64,000 bases of DNA from Polaribacter sp. Q13 (GTDB lineage Bacteria > Bacteroidota > Bacteroidia > Flavobacteriales > Flavobacteriaceae), in assembly GCF_016858305.2 (NCBI RefSeq), contig NZ_CP074436.1, forward strand, positions 4,359,855 to 4,423,854, read 5' to 3'. Under the pieces are notes generated by a model. That model saw nothing but the letters and a program-made list of their open reading frames with translations, searched no databases and had not been told where the DNA came from. A program made the position numbers and the translations under genes. Below are positions 29,454 through 38,007 of this stretch, in pieces; position 1 is the stretch's first letter; each line of letters begins with the position of its first letter.

Positions 29454-31345
29454 AATACCAAGAATTTTATCAAAAAAGTATTCTTCAGCCAGAAAAATTC
29501 TGGAGCAAGCATGCAAATAAATTAGATTGGTTTAAAACACCAACAACTATTTTATCAAAAGATGCCTATAACTACCATCAATGGTTTGCAGATGGCGAAC
29601 TTAATTTAAGTTATTTGTGCATAGACAAACATATTAAAGATGGTTTTGGAGATCAAAATGCCATTATTTATGACTCCCCAGTAACCAATACAAAACAACA
29701 TATTACCTTTCATCAATTACATCACGAAGTTTCTAAACTCGCTGGTGGATTGCAAGATTTAGGTTTAAAAAAAGGGGATACATGTATTATTTATATGCCT
29801 ATGATTCCGCAAGCTTTATTCGCTATGTTGGCTTGTGTTCGGATAGGTGTTATTCATTCTGTGGTATTTGGTGGTTTTGCTCCACATGAGTTGGCCATCA
29901 GAATAGATGATTGTAAACCAAAAGTGATTATTACTGCGTCTAGTGGTGTAGAAATAGAAAAGATAATTCCGTATAAACCTTATGTAGATGAAGCAATAGA
30001 GAAATCTCAAAATAAACCAGAAAAGGTAATTGTTTTCGATAGAGAATTAGGGGTAGAAGTACCAAAGAAAGGCTACGATGTAGACTATATTGATTTGGTT
30101 GAAAAATCTCCTTCTATTGAAGCTGTTTCTTTGGCATCTACAGATCCGTCTTACATTCTATATACTTCGGGAACGACAGGGAAACCAAAAGGAATTATTA
30201 GAGATACTGGTGGTTATGCAACTGCTTTAAAATTTTCTATGAAATATATTTATGGTGTTAAGAAAGGAGATGTATTTTGGGCAGCAAGTGATGTTGGTTG
30301 GGTTGTAGGGCATAGTTATATTGTGTATGCACCTTTATTAAATAGAAATACAACCATTCTTTTTGAAGGAAAACCTATTAGAACTCCAGATGCTTCTACT
30401 TTTTGGCGCGTAATTAGTGAGCATAATGTTAAAGTGATGTTTACTGCTCCAACGGCAATTAGAGCAATTAAAAAAGAAGATCCTAACGGAAGGATGATTA
30501 AAAAATATGATTTATCGAGTTTAAAATATCAATTTTTGGCAGGAGAACGCTGTGATGTAGCGACCTTAACTTGGACTAAAGAGCATTTAAAAGTTCCGGT
30601 GATAGACCATTGGTGGCAAACAGAAAGTGGTTGGCCTATGGTGGCAAATATGGTGGGTGTAGCCTTGCAGGAAGTAAAACCCGGATCTGCAAGTTTTCCG
30701 GTTTGTGGTTATGATATTCGAATTTTAAATGAAGAGGGAGAAGAAGTTGCTTCTAGTGTAGAAGGTTTTGTTGCCGTGAAATTGCCTTTACCTCCCGGAA
30801 CTTTAATGAATCTTTGGGGCAATCCAGAACGTTTTAAAGCGGGTTATTTAAATCGTTTTCCAGGATATTATTTCTCTGGTGATGGAGGATACAAAGATGA
30901 AGATGGTTATGTTTTTATAACAGGGAGAGTAGATGATATTATAAACGTTGCCGGACACCGATTGTCTACCGCAGAAATGGAAGAAGTTGTAGCTTCTCAT
31001 AAAGCAGTAGCAGAATGTGCTGTTTTTGGAGTGCATTGTGATTTAAAAGGTCAGAAACCTTTAGGTTTAGTGGTTTTGAAATCGGGTGACGATTATAATG
31101 AAGAAAAAATTCAGAAAGAAATTTTAAAAGATGTGCGTCATGAAATTGGTGCAGTGGCTTCTTTTAGAGATGTATTAGTTGTTAATCGCTTGCCAAAAAC
31201 TAGAAGTGGAAAAATTCTTCGTAAATTGTTACGAAATATTGCAGATGATCTGCAGTATAATGTACCCTCAACAATTGATGATATCGCAATTATAAACGAA
31301 ATAAAAAGCGTTTACCAGAGGCATCATATAGGTATTCATAAATAA
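29450..31345 (+). CDS. prpE: Propionyl-CoA synthetase-like acyl-CoA ligase (PrpE type)
   Basis: AMP-forming acyl-CoA synthetase, 631 aa, closest in pattern to PrpE. It opens YQEFYQKSILQPEKFW, then shows the P-loop YTSGTTGKPKGIIRD followed by TGGYATAL (PrpE has R-D-x-G-G-Y), DHWWQTESGWP, GRVDDIINVAGHRL and the catalytic lysine motif KTRSGKILRK. It would activate propionate, or another short carboxylate, to the CoA thioester. With the carboxylase genes 39970-43721 it could feed propionate via methylmalonyl-CoA (inference; the mutase is not in this window). It has a 4-nt overlap with the gene before it. Confidence 0.85.
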   Translation: MKYQEFYQKSILQPEKFWSKHANKLDWFKTPTTILSKDAYNYHQWFADGELNLSYLCIDKHIKDGFGDQNAIIYDSPVTNTKQHITFHQLHHEVSKLAGGLQDLGLKKGDTCIIYMPMIPQALFAMLACVRIGVIHSVVFGGFAPHELAIRIDDCKPKVIITASSGVEIEKIIPYKPYVDEAIEKSQNKPEKVIVFDRELGVEVPKKGYDVDYIDLVEKSPSIEAVSLASTDPSYILYTSGTTGKPKGIIRDTGGYATALKFSMKYIYGVKKGDVFWAASDVGWVVGHSYIVYAPLLNRNTTILFEGKPIRTPDASTFWRVISEHNVKVMFTAPTAIRAIKKEDPNGRMIKKYDLSSLKYQFLAGERCDVATLTWTKEHLKVPVIDHWWQTESGWPMVANMVGVALQEVKPGSASFPVCGYDIRILNEEGEEVASSVEGFVAVKLPLPPGTLMNLWGNPERFKAGYLNRFPGYYFSGDGGYKDEDGYVFITGRVDDIINVAGHRLSTAEMEEVVASHKAVAECAVFGVHCDLKGQKPLGLVVLKSGDDYNEEKIQKEILKDVRHEIGAVASFRDVLVVNRLPKTRSGKILRKLLRNIADDLQYNVPSTIDDIAIINEIKSVYQRHHIGIHK

Positions 31346-31376
31346 AGAAAGTATATAAAACCAACTTGTTACACTT

Positions 31377-31396
31377 GGCATTAATAGTAAAATGCC
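31377..31396. promoter_or_regulatory. Inverted repeat upstream of acs
   Basis: GGCATT-N8-AATGCC lies 25 bp before the acs ATG, in the 75-bp gap after the PrpE-like gene. It has no T-run, so it is not a normal terminator; it may be an operator or an mRNA hairpin affecting acs. Confidence 0.35.
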
Positions 31397-31420
31397 TTAT
31401 AAAAATTAAATAAAAATATT

Positions 31421-33328
31421 ATGAGTAATTACCACATAAAACACTTAGAAGAATACTTTAAAGTCTATAGAAAATCTATTAGAGAGCCAGAAGTATTTTG
31501 GGAAGAAATAGCGGAAGAGCATTTTTTATGGAGAAAAAAATGGGATAATGTTTTAGATTGGGATTTTTCTAAACCAGAAATTAAATGGTTTGAAGGGGCA
31601 AAACTAAATATTACAGAAAACTGTATTGATAGACATTTGGCTACGAGAGCAGACAAAACGGCTATTTTATTTGAACCGAATGATCCAAATGAGCCCGCAG
31701 AACATATTAGCTACAAACAATTGTCTGAAAGAGTCAATCAGTTTGCCAATGTTTTAAAAGAACACGGAGTTCAAAAAGGAGATAGAGTTTGTATTTATGT
31801 TCCTATGATTCCAGAATTGGCAATTTCTTTATTGGCTTGTGCTAGAATTGGTGCTATTCATTCTGTGGTTTTTGCAGGTTTTTCATCTACCGCATTATCA
31901 ACAAGAATTAATGATTCTGACTGTAAAATGGTAATTACTGCAGATGGTTCTTATCGAGGGAAAAAATCTATCGATTTAAAAGGAATTGTAGATGAAGCTT
32001 TAGAAAAATGTCCGGGAGTTAATAATGTTTTGGTGGCAAAAAGAACCAATGCAGCTATCAACATGAAAGAAGGAAGAGATAAATGGCTACAACCTTTGTT
32101 AGATGAAGCTTCTAAAGAGTGCAGTGCAGAAATTATGGACGCAGAAGATCCGTTATTTATTTTGTACACTTCTGGTTCTACAGGAAAACCAAAAGGAATG
32201 GTACATACAACTGCAGGATATATGGTGTATACAGCATATACTTTTAAAAATGCATTTCAATATAGAGAAAACGATGTGTATTGGTGTACTGCAGATATCG
32301 GTTGGATTACTGGGCATTCTTATATTGTGTATGGCCCGTTAGCAAACGGAGCAACCACGCTATTGTTTGAAGGTGTACCAAGTTATCCAGATTTTGGACG
32401 TTTTTGGGATATTGTAGATAAACATAAAGTGAGTCAATTTTATACAGCTCCAACCGCCATAAGAGCATTGGCAAAACAAGGAACAGCATTGATAGAAAAA
32501 TATGATTTATCATCTTTAAAAGTGCTAGGTTCTGTAGGAGAACCGATTAATGAGGAAGCATGGCACTGGTATAATGATAATGTAGGGAAAGGAAAAAGTC
32601 CGATTATAGATTCTTGGTGGCAAACAGAAACAGGAGGAATTATGATTACGCCAATCCCTTACGTAACACCAACAAGACCAACGTATGCAACATTACCTTT
32701 TATAGGAATTCAACCAGCTATAATGGATGAAGACGGAGGCGAATTAAAAGGAAATCAAGTAGAAGGAAGGTTGTGTATAAAATATCCTTGGCCAAGTATT
32801 GCTAGAACTATCTGGGGAGATCACCAACGTTATAAGGAAACCTATTTTTCGGCCTATAAAGACATGTATTTTACGGGTGATGGAGCACTTAGAGATGAGG
32901 TTGGATATTACAGAATTACAGGTAGAGTAGATGATGTAATTATTGTATCTGGACACAATTTAGGAACTGCACCAATTGAAGATGCTATTAATGAACATCC
33001 TGCAATTGCAGAATCGGCTATTGTTGGTTTCCCTCATGATATTAAAGGAAGTGCATTGTATGGATATATAACCTTAAAAGATGCCGGTGAATATAGAGAT
33101 CATAATAATTTACAAAAGGAAATTAACCAATTGATAACAGATAGAATTGGGCCAATTGCAAAATTAGATAAAATTCAATTTACAGATGGATTGCCAAAAA
33201 CACGTTCAGGAAAAATTATGAGACGTATTTTACGTAAAATAGCTTGTAATGAAATGGATAATTTAGGAGATACAAGTACACTTTTAAACCCAGAAGTAGT
33301 AAAAGGTATTATTGAGAATCGATTGTAA
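31421..33328 (+). CDS. acs: Acetyl-CoA synthetase
   Basis: AMP-forming acetate-CoA ligase, 635 aa: high-affinity conversion of acetate to acetyl-CoA. Motifs are the nucleotide loop YTSGSTGKPKGMVHTTAGY, the acetate pocket segment DSWWQTETGGIMITPIP, GRVDDVIIVSGHNLGTAPIE and KTRSGKIMRRILRKIA, whose first lysine is the family's catalytic and acetylation-controlled residue. It is downstream of the PrpE-like gene and 15 bp before a histidine kinase gene. Its placement among transporters and sensors marks the locus as acetate-scavenging. Confidence 0.97.
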   Translation: MSNYHIKHLEEYFKVYRKSIREPEVFWEEIAEEHFLWRKKWDNVLDWDFSKPEIKWFEGAKLNITENCIDRHLATRADKTAILFEPNDPNEPAEHISYKQLSERVNQFANVLKEHGVQKGDRVCIYVPMIPELAISLLACARIGAIHSVVFAGFSSTALSTRINDSDCKMVITADGSYRGKKSIDLKGIVDEALEKCPGVNNVLVAKRTNAAINMKEGRDKWLQPLLDEASKECSAEIMDAEDPLFILYTSGSTGKPKGMVHTTAGYMVYTAYTFKNAFQYRENDVYWCTADIGWITGHSYIVYGPLANGATTLLFEGVPSYPDFGRFWDIVDKHKVSQFYTAPTAIRALAKQGTALIEKYDLSSLKVLGSVGEPINEEAWHWYNDNVGKGKSPIIDSWWQTETGGIMITPIPYVTPTRPTYATLPFIGIQPAIMDEDGGELKGNQVEGRLCIKYPWPSIARTIWGDHQRYKETYFSAYKDMYFTGDGALRDEVGYYRITGRVDDVIIVSGHNLGTAPIEDAINEHPAIAESAIVGFPHDIKGSALYGYITLKDAGEYRDHNNLQKEINQLITDRIGPIAKLDKIQFTDGLPKTRSGKIMRRILRKIACNEMDNLGDTSTLLNPEVVKGIIENRL

Positions 33329-33343
33329 AATAAATAATTTTTG

Positions 33344-34453
33344 ATGGGAAGTCACATTACTATTGAAGATAAATTAAAAGAACGTATTAAAGAGCTAACT
33401 TGTTTGTATAAAGTTAGCTCTTTAATTCGTAATAATAATAATAATAATTTTAGTGATATAAACACACTTTTTAAGGAAATTGCAGCAAGTGTAAAGGAGG
33501 CCATAAGATTTCCGGAAGAAGCATTTGTAGAAATTAAAATTGAAGATTTTGTTTTTGTAGAAGGAAGAAAAATACAAGATGCTATTTTTATTATTTCAGC
33601 CGTTAAGGCTTTTGGTAAAATTAAAGGATCTTTAACGGTAGGGTATTCAAAACAAAAGTTTTCTGAAAATTCTTTTTTAGAAGAAGAAAAATTATTGTTG
33701 CATAAAATAGCTACTGAAATTGGGGACTTTTTAGAACGAAAGCAGATAATTGAAAAAGAGGAAATTGCTAAAAGACAAATTGAAAGAGCAGGAAGGCTTA
33801 CTATTTTAGGAGAAATTACTGCAGGAATTGCACATGAATTAAATACGCCTTTAGCAAATATTTTGGGCTTTTCAGAATTGTTAAAAGAACAATATAAAGA
33901 CGATAAAGTAGCAAGTGAAGATTTAAAAAAAATAATTAATAGTGCTATTTATTCTAGAGAGGTGGTAAAGAAATTAATGTTTTTTTCTTGCGAAATGCCT
34001 CAGCAAATGACTTCTGTAAATATCAATTTAATTATTAACGAGGCAATTAGTTTGTTGAATCCTAATTTTAAGAAAAAAAACATTCATTGTACTATTACTT
34101 TTTCTAGTGATGAAATTTACTTAAAAGTTGATAAAATTCAGTTAACCCAAGTAATTTTTAATTTGGTTATCAATGCTATTTATTTTTCACCAGTTAAAGG
34201 GAAAATCAACATTGATGTTTTAGAGAATTCAAAAAAGATTCAAATCAGAATTTCTGATGAAGGAGAAGGAATTCAATCCGTTAATTCAGAAAATATCTTT
34301 AATCCTTTTTTTACGACCAAACCTATTGGAGATGGTTCTGGTTTAGGTTTAAGTGTTGTACATGGAATTATTAAAAGTCATAAAGGGACCATAATTCATC
34401 AACCAAACTCGCCAAAAGGTACTATTTTTGTTGTTAGTTTTCCTAAAAGTTAA
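33344..34453 (+). CDS. NtrB-like sensor histidine kinase
   Basis: 369 aa from ATG 33344 (the TTG just before it is unlikely). No membrane segments, so it is cytosolic. The N-terminal 130 residues look like a GAF/PAS-type input with FPEEAFVEIKIEDFVFVEG. A helix leads into HisKA with His164 (GEITAGIAHELNTPLANI), then HATPase_c with INLIINEAISLL, DEGEGIQ and GDGSGLGLSVVHGIIKSHKG. It is located 3 bp before the sigma-54 activator, its obvious partner. Since it is soluble, it may read an internal signal or be controlled by the single-domain regulator upstream. Confidence 0.9.
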   Translation: MGSHITIEDKLKERIKELTCLYKVSSLIRNNNNNNFSDINTLFKEIAASVKEAIRFPEEAFVEIKIEDFVFVEGRKIQDAIFIISAVKAFGKIKGSLTVGYSKQKFSENSFLEEEKLLLHKIATEIGDFLERKQIIEKEEIAKRQIERAGRLTILGEITAGIAHELNTPLANILGFSELLKEQYKDDKVASEDLKKIINSAIYSREVVKKLMFFSCEMPQQMTSVNINLIINEAISLLNPNFKKKNIHCTITFSSDEIYLKVDKIQLTQVIFNLVINAIYFSPVKGKINIDVLENSKKIQIRISDEGEGIQSVNSENIFNPFFTTKPIGDGSGLGLSVVHGIIKSHKGTIIHQPNSPKGTIFVVSFPKS

Positions 34454-34456
34454 AAG

Positions 34457-35782
34457 ATGCTAAACAAAGAAAATATACTAATTGTAGATGATGATGTTCT
34501 TATTTTAGAACTCATACAAAGACATTTACAGTCCTTAAATTACCATACATACAAAGCAATTTCTGTAAAAGAAGCTTTAGAGATTTTAAAAGATACCTCT
34601 ATAGATTTATTAATTACAGACTTGCAAATGCCCGGAGTAGACGGATTGGAGTTAATTAAATATGCGTCTGCACATTATCCTAAAATACCAAAATTGGTGG
34701 TTACAGGTTTCCCTTCTATACAAGGTGCTTTAGAGGTTATGAAGTCTGGTGCTGCAGATTATATTACAAAGCCTTTTACAAAAGAAGAACTAAAAACGGC
34801 AATTTTAAAATCTTTAGAAATGAAACCTAAAGGTGATAAAATTACCAAAGTAAAAGAAGATAAAATTCATAAGCCTTATGGAGAATTAATAGGTGCATCT
34901 CCTGCAATGAAAAAAGTTACAGACGTTATAGAACGTTTAAAAAATAACAAAGCAACGGTTTTTATTCATGGAGAAAGCGGAACAGGAAAAGAGCTGGTAG
35001 CGCGTTCTATTCATTATATGGGTAAATATTCCTCAGCGCCCTTTGTTGTGGTAAACTGTGGTGCCATTCCAGAAAATTTGTTAGAATCAGAATTGTTTGG
35101 TTATGTTAAAGGAGCTTTTACTGGAGCAGAAAAAGATAGAAAAGGTTTTTTTCAGGCAGCAAATAATGGAACTATTTTTTTAGATGAAATTGGCAATGCA
35201 TCTTTAGCAACCCAATTAAGATTATTACGTGTTTTACAAGAAAAGGAAGTGGTACGAGTTGGTTCTCAAAAAGCAGAAAAAATTGATGTTAGAGTAATTG
35301 CAGCTACCAATATTGAACTAAAAGATTTAATCGAAAAAAAACGGTTTAGAGAAGATTTATATTACAGATTAACAGTTGTAGAAATTAATGTACCAACGTT
35401 ATTAGAAAGAAGTTCAGACATTCCTTTATTGGTAGATAAATTTTTATTTAAATACGGAATAGAATACAAAGACCGATATTTAAAAATGACTCCAGAAGCT
35501 TTACAAATTTTGAAAAATTATTATTGGCCTGGTAATATAAGGGAGTTAGAAAATGTAATACAAAGAGCTATTATTATGTCGGATAGAATTGTGGATGTAG
35601 AGCATTTGCCAGGACATATAAAGTATCAAATTGATTTTACTAAAACGGATAAATTGTTGTCTTTAAAAGAGTTTGAGAAAACCTATATTTTAAAAGTATT
35701 ACAAGCTACCAATAACAACAAAACAAAAGCAGCAGAAATTCTTCAAATTGATAGAAAAACACTTCGAGAGAAATTAAAATAA
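34457..35782 (+). CDS. NtrC-type sigma-54-dependent response regulator
   Basis: 441 aa. The receiver has phosphoacceptor Asp55 (LLITDLQMPG); the AAA+ domain has Walker A GESGTGKE (residues 172-179), the sigma-54-contact loop GAFTGA (219-224) and Walker B GTIFLDEIG; the Fis-type HTH at the C-terminus is NNNKTKAAEILQIDRKTLRE. All parts for transcription activation at RpoN promoters are intact. The gene ends 139 bp before a consensus sigma-54 promoter, preceded by a palindrome, so local regulation is likely. It closes the operon that starts at 25897 or 29229. Confidence 0.95.
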   Translation: MLNKENILIVDDDVLILELIQRHLQSLNYHTYKAISVKEALEILKDTSIDLLITDLQMPGVDGLELIKYASAHYPKIPKLVVTGFPSIQGALEVMKSGAADYITKPFTKEELKTAILKSLEMKPKGDKITKVKEDKIHKPYGELIGASPAMKKVTDVIERLKNNKATVFIHGESGTGKELVARSIHYMGKYSSAPFVVVNCGAIPENLLESELFGYVKGAFTGAEKDRKGFFQAANNGTIFLDEIGNASLATQLRLLRVLQEKEVVRVGSQKAEKIDVRVIAATNIELKDLIEKKRFREDLYYRLTVVEINVPTLLERSSDIPLLVDKFLFKYGIEYKDRYLKMTPEALQILKNYYWPGNIRELENVIQRAIIMSDRIVDVEHLPGHIKYQIDFTKTDKLLSLKEFEKTYILKVLQATNNNKTKAAEILQIDRKTLREKLK

Positions 35783-35808
35783 GTCATTTTTAAAAACGAG
35801 TAAAATAG

Positions 35809-35845
35809 TAGCAGCTGAGGAAATATTCCTCAGCTGTTATTTTTT
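35809..35845 (+). terminator. Terminator after the NtrC-like gene
   Basis: AGCAGCTGAGGAA / TTCCTCAGCTGTT stem around TA, followed by a T-rich run. It isolates the sigma-54 promoter downstream from read-through. Confidence 0.88.
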
Positions 35846-35847
35846 GT

Positions 35848-35881
35848 TATATAAGTAGATTTTGTGTAAGTTACTTATATA
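35848..35881. promoter_or_regulatory. Palindromic candidate enhancer site (UAS) for the NtrC-like activator
   Basis: Perfect 10-bp inverted repeat TATATAAGTA-N14-TACTTATATA, ending 39 bp upstream of the -24 box at 35921 and thus centred roughly 80 bp before the expected transcription start. This is the distance at which bacterial enhancer-binding proteins usually bind. The AT-rich sequence makes chance palindromes more common, so binding is inference. Confidence 0.55.
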
Positions 35882-35920
35882 TAGGTGGTTGTTGTTTATT
35901 TTGTGTCTTTTTGAAAAATA

Positions 35921-35936
35921 TGGCACATGGCTTGCA
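35921..35936 (+). promoter_or_regulatory. Sigma-54 (RpoN) promoter, full consensus
   Basis: TGGCAC-ATGGC-TTGCA matches the -24/-12 consensus TGGCAC-N5-TTGCW at every position, including the GG/GC spacing. The first downstream ATG is 30 bp later (35966). No other sigma-54 site was found in the locus. Confidence 0.88.
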
Positions 35937-35965
35937 TATAGGTAATCGTAATTAAAAATATAATT

Positions 35966-36157
35966 ATGAAAATGAATTGTAATAGTTTATGTACTACTTG
36001 CCTGCACACAAGTGATTGCAGTTTAACATCAAATAAAAGTTTTATTTGGTCATGTAGCGAGTATGAAAAAAGGAGTTTTATAAAAACCAATTCAACACCT
36101 ATTTTAACGCCAAACTTTAGTTTCACAGAAAGTGAAAGAGAGTTTGAAATTATTTAA
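35966..36157 (+). CDS. Small cysteine-rich protein, first gene behind the sigma-54 promoter
   Basis: 63 aa, no signal peptide. The cysteines form C5-x3-C9-x2-C12-x5-C18-x11-C30 with His14, followed by E-Y-E. This pattern, ending W-x-C-x-E-Y, resembles small metal-binding (zinc or iron) peptides known only as hypothetical proteins; the metal is not known. The C-terminal half (TPILTPNFSFTESEREFEII) is polar and probably disordered. It starts 30 bp after the sigma-54 promoter, giving a short leader. Confidence 0.75.
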   Translation: MKMNCNSLCTTCLHTSDCSLTSNKSFIWSCSEYEKRSFIKTNSTPILTPNFSFTESEREFEII

Positions 36158-36159
36158 TT

Positions 36160-36360
36160 ATGGCGACTTTAACAAAAGAATTAAAACAAAAAAAACAGTC
36201 TAAACAAGGCATGTTAGAAAACATATTGAAGTAGTTTGAAAACGCTACGGAATTAGTAAACTTAAATCCGAAGACAAAAAAGATATTATGTGTTACTAAT
36301 AATGAACTAATTATTCATTTTCCTGTAAGTATGGATAATGAATACGTAGAAGTTTTTTAA
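36160..36360 (+). pseudogene. Small ORF interrupted by an in-frame TAG
   Basis: Starts at ATG 36160, 2 bp after the Cys-rich gene. Twenty-four codons (MATLTKELKQKKQSKQGMLE, then NILK) are followed by TAG at 36232-36234. The same frame then stays open for 41 more codons (FENATELVNLNPKTKKILCV ... MDNEYVEVF) to TAA at 36358. A single base change (for example from CAG, AAG, GAG or TTG) would restore a 66-residue protein. Options: a recent nonsense mutation, a sequencing error, stop read-through, or two short peptides. No family recognised. Confidence 0.6.
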
Positions 36361-36485
36361 AGTATTAAATGTTGCTAAAATAAACAAGTAGACATAAGTT
36401 CTGCGGACTTTATTTTGATAATAGAACGATTAAAAAGAACCTAGGTTTAACGTAGTGTTTTTCCTTAGAATAAAATGTATATGAG
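36361..36485. other. Spacer with a possible gene remnant
   Basis: 125 bp between the interrupted ORF and the Rnk-like gene. It contains AAAATAAA ... TTTATTTT, a weak inverted pair, and a 22-codon open stretch without start codon (36384-36449, reading SRHKFCGLYFDNRTIKKNLG) that looks protein-like and may be what is left of a decayed gene. Confidence 0.35.
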
Positions 36486-36896
36486 ATGAAGTATGGTCAA
36501 TTAATTATTGAAGAAAAAGAGTTTTCAATAATAGAAAAACTCTTGAATTTAAATAAAATTATAGAAACCAAAACGGTAAAGAGTCATATTTTAAAACTGC
36601 AAGAAGAGTTAAGAAATGTAACTAAAGTGGTTGCGGAAAAAGATTTCCCTAAAGATGTTGTAAGGCTTAATTCTATTGTAACCGTGAGTTCTTTAGATGG
36701 TTTATGGGAAAAAACTTTTGAGTTGGTTGTGCCTTCTAATGGAAGTGTTTTAGAAAATAAAATTTCATTATTGCTACCAATGGGTACGGCAGTTTTGGGC
36801 TATGCTAAAGGTGATTTGATTTTATGGGATTTTCCGGGAGGAGCAAAAGAATTAAAGGTGTTAGAAGTAATGCAACAAGAAATTGTAACAAAATAA
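36486..36896 (+). CDS. GreA/GreB-fold protein, Rnk-like
   Basis: 136 aa. A short N-terminal helical segment is followed by the GreA/B C-terminal (FKBP-like) domain: VRLNSIVTVSSLDGLWEKTF, SLLLPMGTAVLGYAKGDLIL and GGAKELKVLEV. The long catalytic coiled coil of GreA is missing, which fits the Rnk (regulator of nucleoside diphosphate kinase) group that binds RNA polymerase without cleavage activity. It is in the sigma-54-driven cluster, so it may adjust transcription during a carbon-source switch (inference). Confidence 0.85.
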   Translation: MKYGQLIIEEKEFSIIEKLLNLNKIIETKTVKSHILKLQEELRNVTKVVAEKDFPKDVVRLNSIVTVSSLDGLWEKTFELVVPSNGSVLENKISLLLPMGTAVLGYAKGDLILWDFPGGAKELKVLEVMQQEIVTK

Positions 36897-36905
36897 AAAA
36901 TTATT

Positions 36906-37250
36906 ATGCAGGTAAATAATGAGCAATCTGAAAGTCAAATAATTCAAAATAGAAGTATAAATGAAGTAAAAAGATGGATGTTAGATCTGAGTGAAATCTC
37001 AAGTGAATGCAATGATCTTGAATTAGAACGTCTTAAAGAAATGAATTTAAGGAATGAGTTTTCTACTATTATTGAAAATAATAAGATGATCCGAAACACA
37101 CTTTTAGAATATAAAAATGTCTTAAATAAGCCAACAGAGTGTATTGATTTAGAATGTGATTTGTTTTTTTACAATGAGCATAAAAAAAATAGAAATTTAT
37201 ATATAGAACACCTTAATAATTATAAAAGCTTAAAAAATAATATGGTCTAA
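36906..37250 (+). CDS. Hypothetical coiled-coil protein
   Basis: 114 aa, highly charged and helical (NEVKRWMLDLSEISSECNDL, ERLKEMNLRNEFSTII, HKKNRNLYIEHLNNYKSLKN), probably a coiled coil. No membrane segment, no recognised family. It is 9 bp downstream of the Rnk-like gene and last in the cluster before the hairpin at 37279. Confidence 0.7.
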   Translation: MQVNNEQSESQIIQNRSINEVKRWMLDLSEISSECNDLELERLKEMNLRNEFSTIIENNKMIRNTLLEYKNVLNKPTECIDLECDLFFYNEHKKNRNLYIEHLNNYKSLKNNMV

Positions 37251-37278
37251 TTTGCTAATTGTTAAGTTAGTTTTTTTT

Positions 37279-37317
37279 GTAGGGGCTCCAAATTAGATTT
37301 GGAGCTACCTTTTTTTT
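37279..37317 (+). terminator. Terminator of the sigma-54-driven cluster
   Basis: GTAGGGGCTCCAAAT / ATTTGGAGCTAC stem with a three-base loop and a T8 run. It falls between this cluster and the convergent exonuclease gene. Confidence 0.85.
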
Positions 37318-37340
37318 ATGCTAAAAATAGAATATATGTA

Positions 37341-38006
37341 TTATAATAGTCCAATTCTTTCATTACTTCTTTGCAAGTAGGATAATGAAAGAACGGTATT
37401 CTTTTTCTTTAAAACACAAAGTAGTTTTACAAATAAGATTGCGGTAATATAAGCATCTCCAGAGGCCGTATGTCTATCATGTTGAGGTATGTTAAATCGA
37501 AGTGATAATTCATTTAAACTAAAATGTTTTTTAGAAGTATCTAATTTTGATTTTACAAACAAATGCCCAGTGTCTAACACTTTATTTTTTAGTTTTGGTA
37601 GGTTTAAACGCTTTAAAGCTTGGTTTATCATGGCAACATCAAAAGCGGCATGATGTGCTACTAAAACAGCATTTTTAATATGCTCCAAAAATTGAATGAT
37701 CCCTTCCTGTTCAGTTACTTTATGTATAGTTCCTTGCTTTAGAATACCATGAATTTTTACCGTTTCTACGTTGAATAAATCTTGTGTAAGATAAGATTCT
37801 AAACTGTCAGAAACTTTTATGTTTTTATCAATAACAGCGATGGTTCCAATAGATAATATTCTGTCTTTTTTGATGTCTAAACCTGTCGTTTCTGTGTCAA
37901 AAATCACAAAACGAATTTTTTCAAATTCAGCATTTTGTTTCCCTTTGAAACATTCTTTATAGGTTTCCCAAAATGGTGGATACTTCTTTTTTCTGAACCA
38001 ACTCAT
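37341..38006 (-). CDS. DEDDh 3'-5' exonuclease (DNA polymerase III epsilon-like)
   Basis: 221 aa. Exo I motif FVIFDTETTGLD, Exo II HHAAFDVAMI and Exo III HDRHTASGDA are all present, making it a complete DEDDh exonuclease domain (about residues 30-200) with a basic N-terminus. It starts 2 bp after the DUF294/CBS gene, a pairing found across many bacteria and often beside CrbS-type acetate genes. The biological substrate is unknown. Confidence 0.9.
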   Translation of the reverse strand: MSWFRKKKYPPFWETYKECFKGKQNAEFEKIRFVIFDTETTGLDIKKDRILSIGTIAVIDKNIKVSDSLESYLTQDLFNVETVKIHGILKQGTIHKVTEQEGIIQFLEHIKNAVLVAHHAAFDVAMINQALKRLNLPKLKNKVLDTGHLFVKSKLDTSKKHFSLNELSLRFNIPQHDRHTASGDAYITAILFVKLLCVLKKKNTVLSLSYLQRSNERIGLL

Positions 38007-38007
38007 A

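Noticed and set aside
31377..31396. TTGGCATTAATAGTAAAATGC upstream of acs as a sigma-54 promoter
   Set aside because: The GG-to-GC spacing is too long for a -24/-12 site and TTGCA is lacking.
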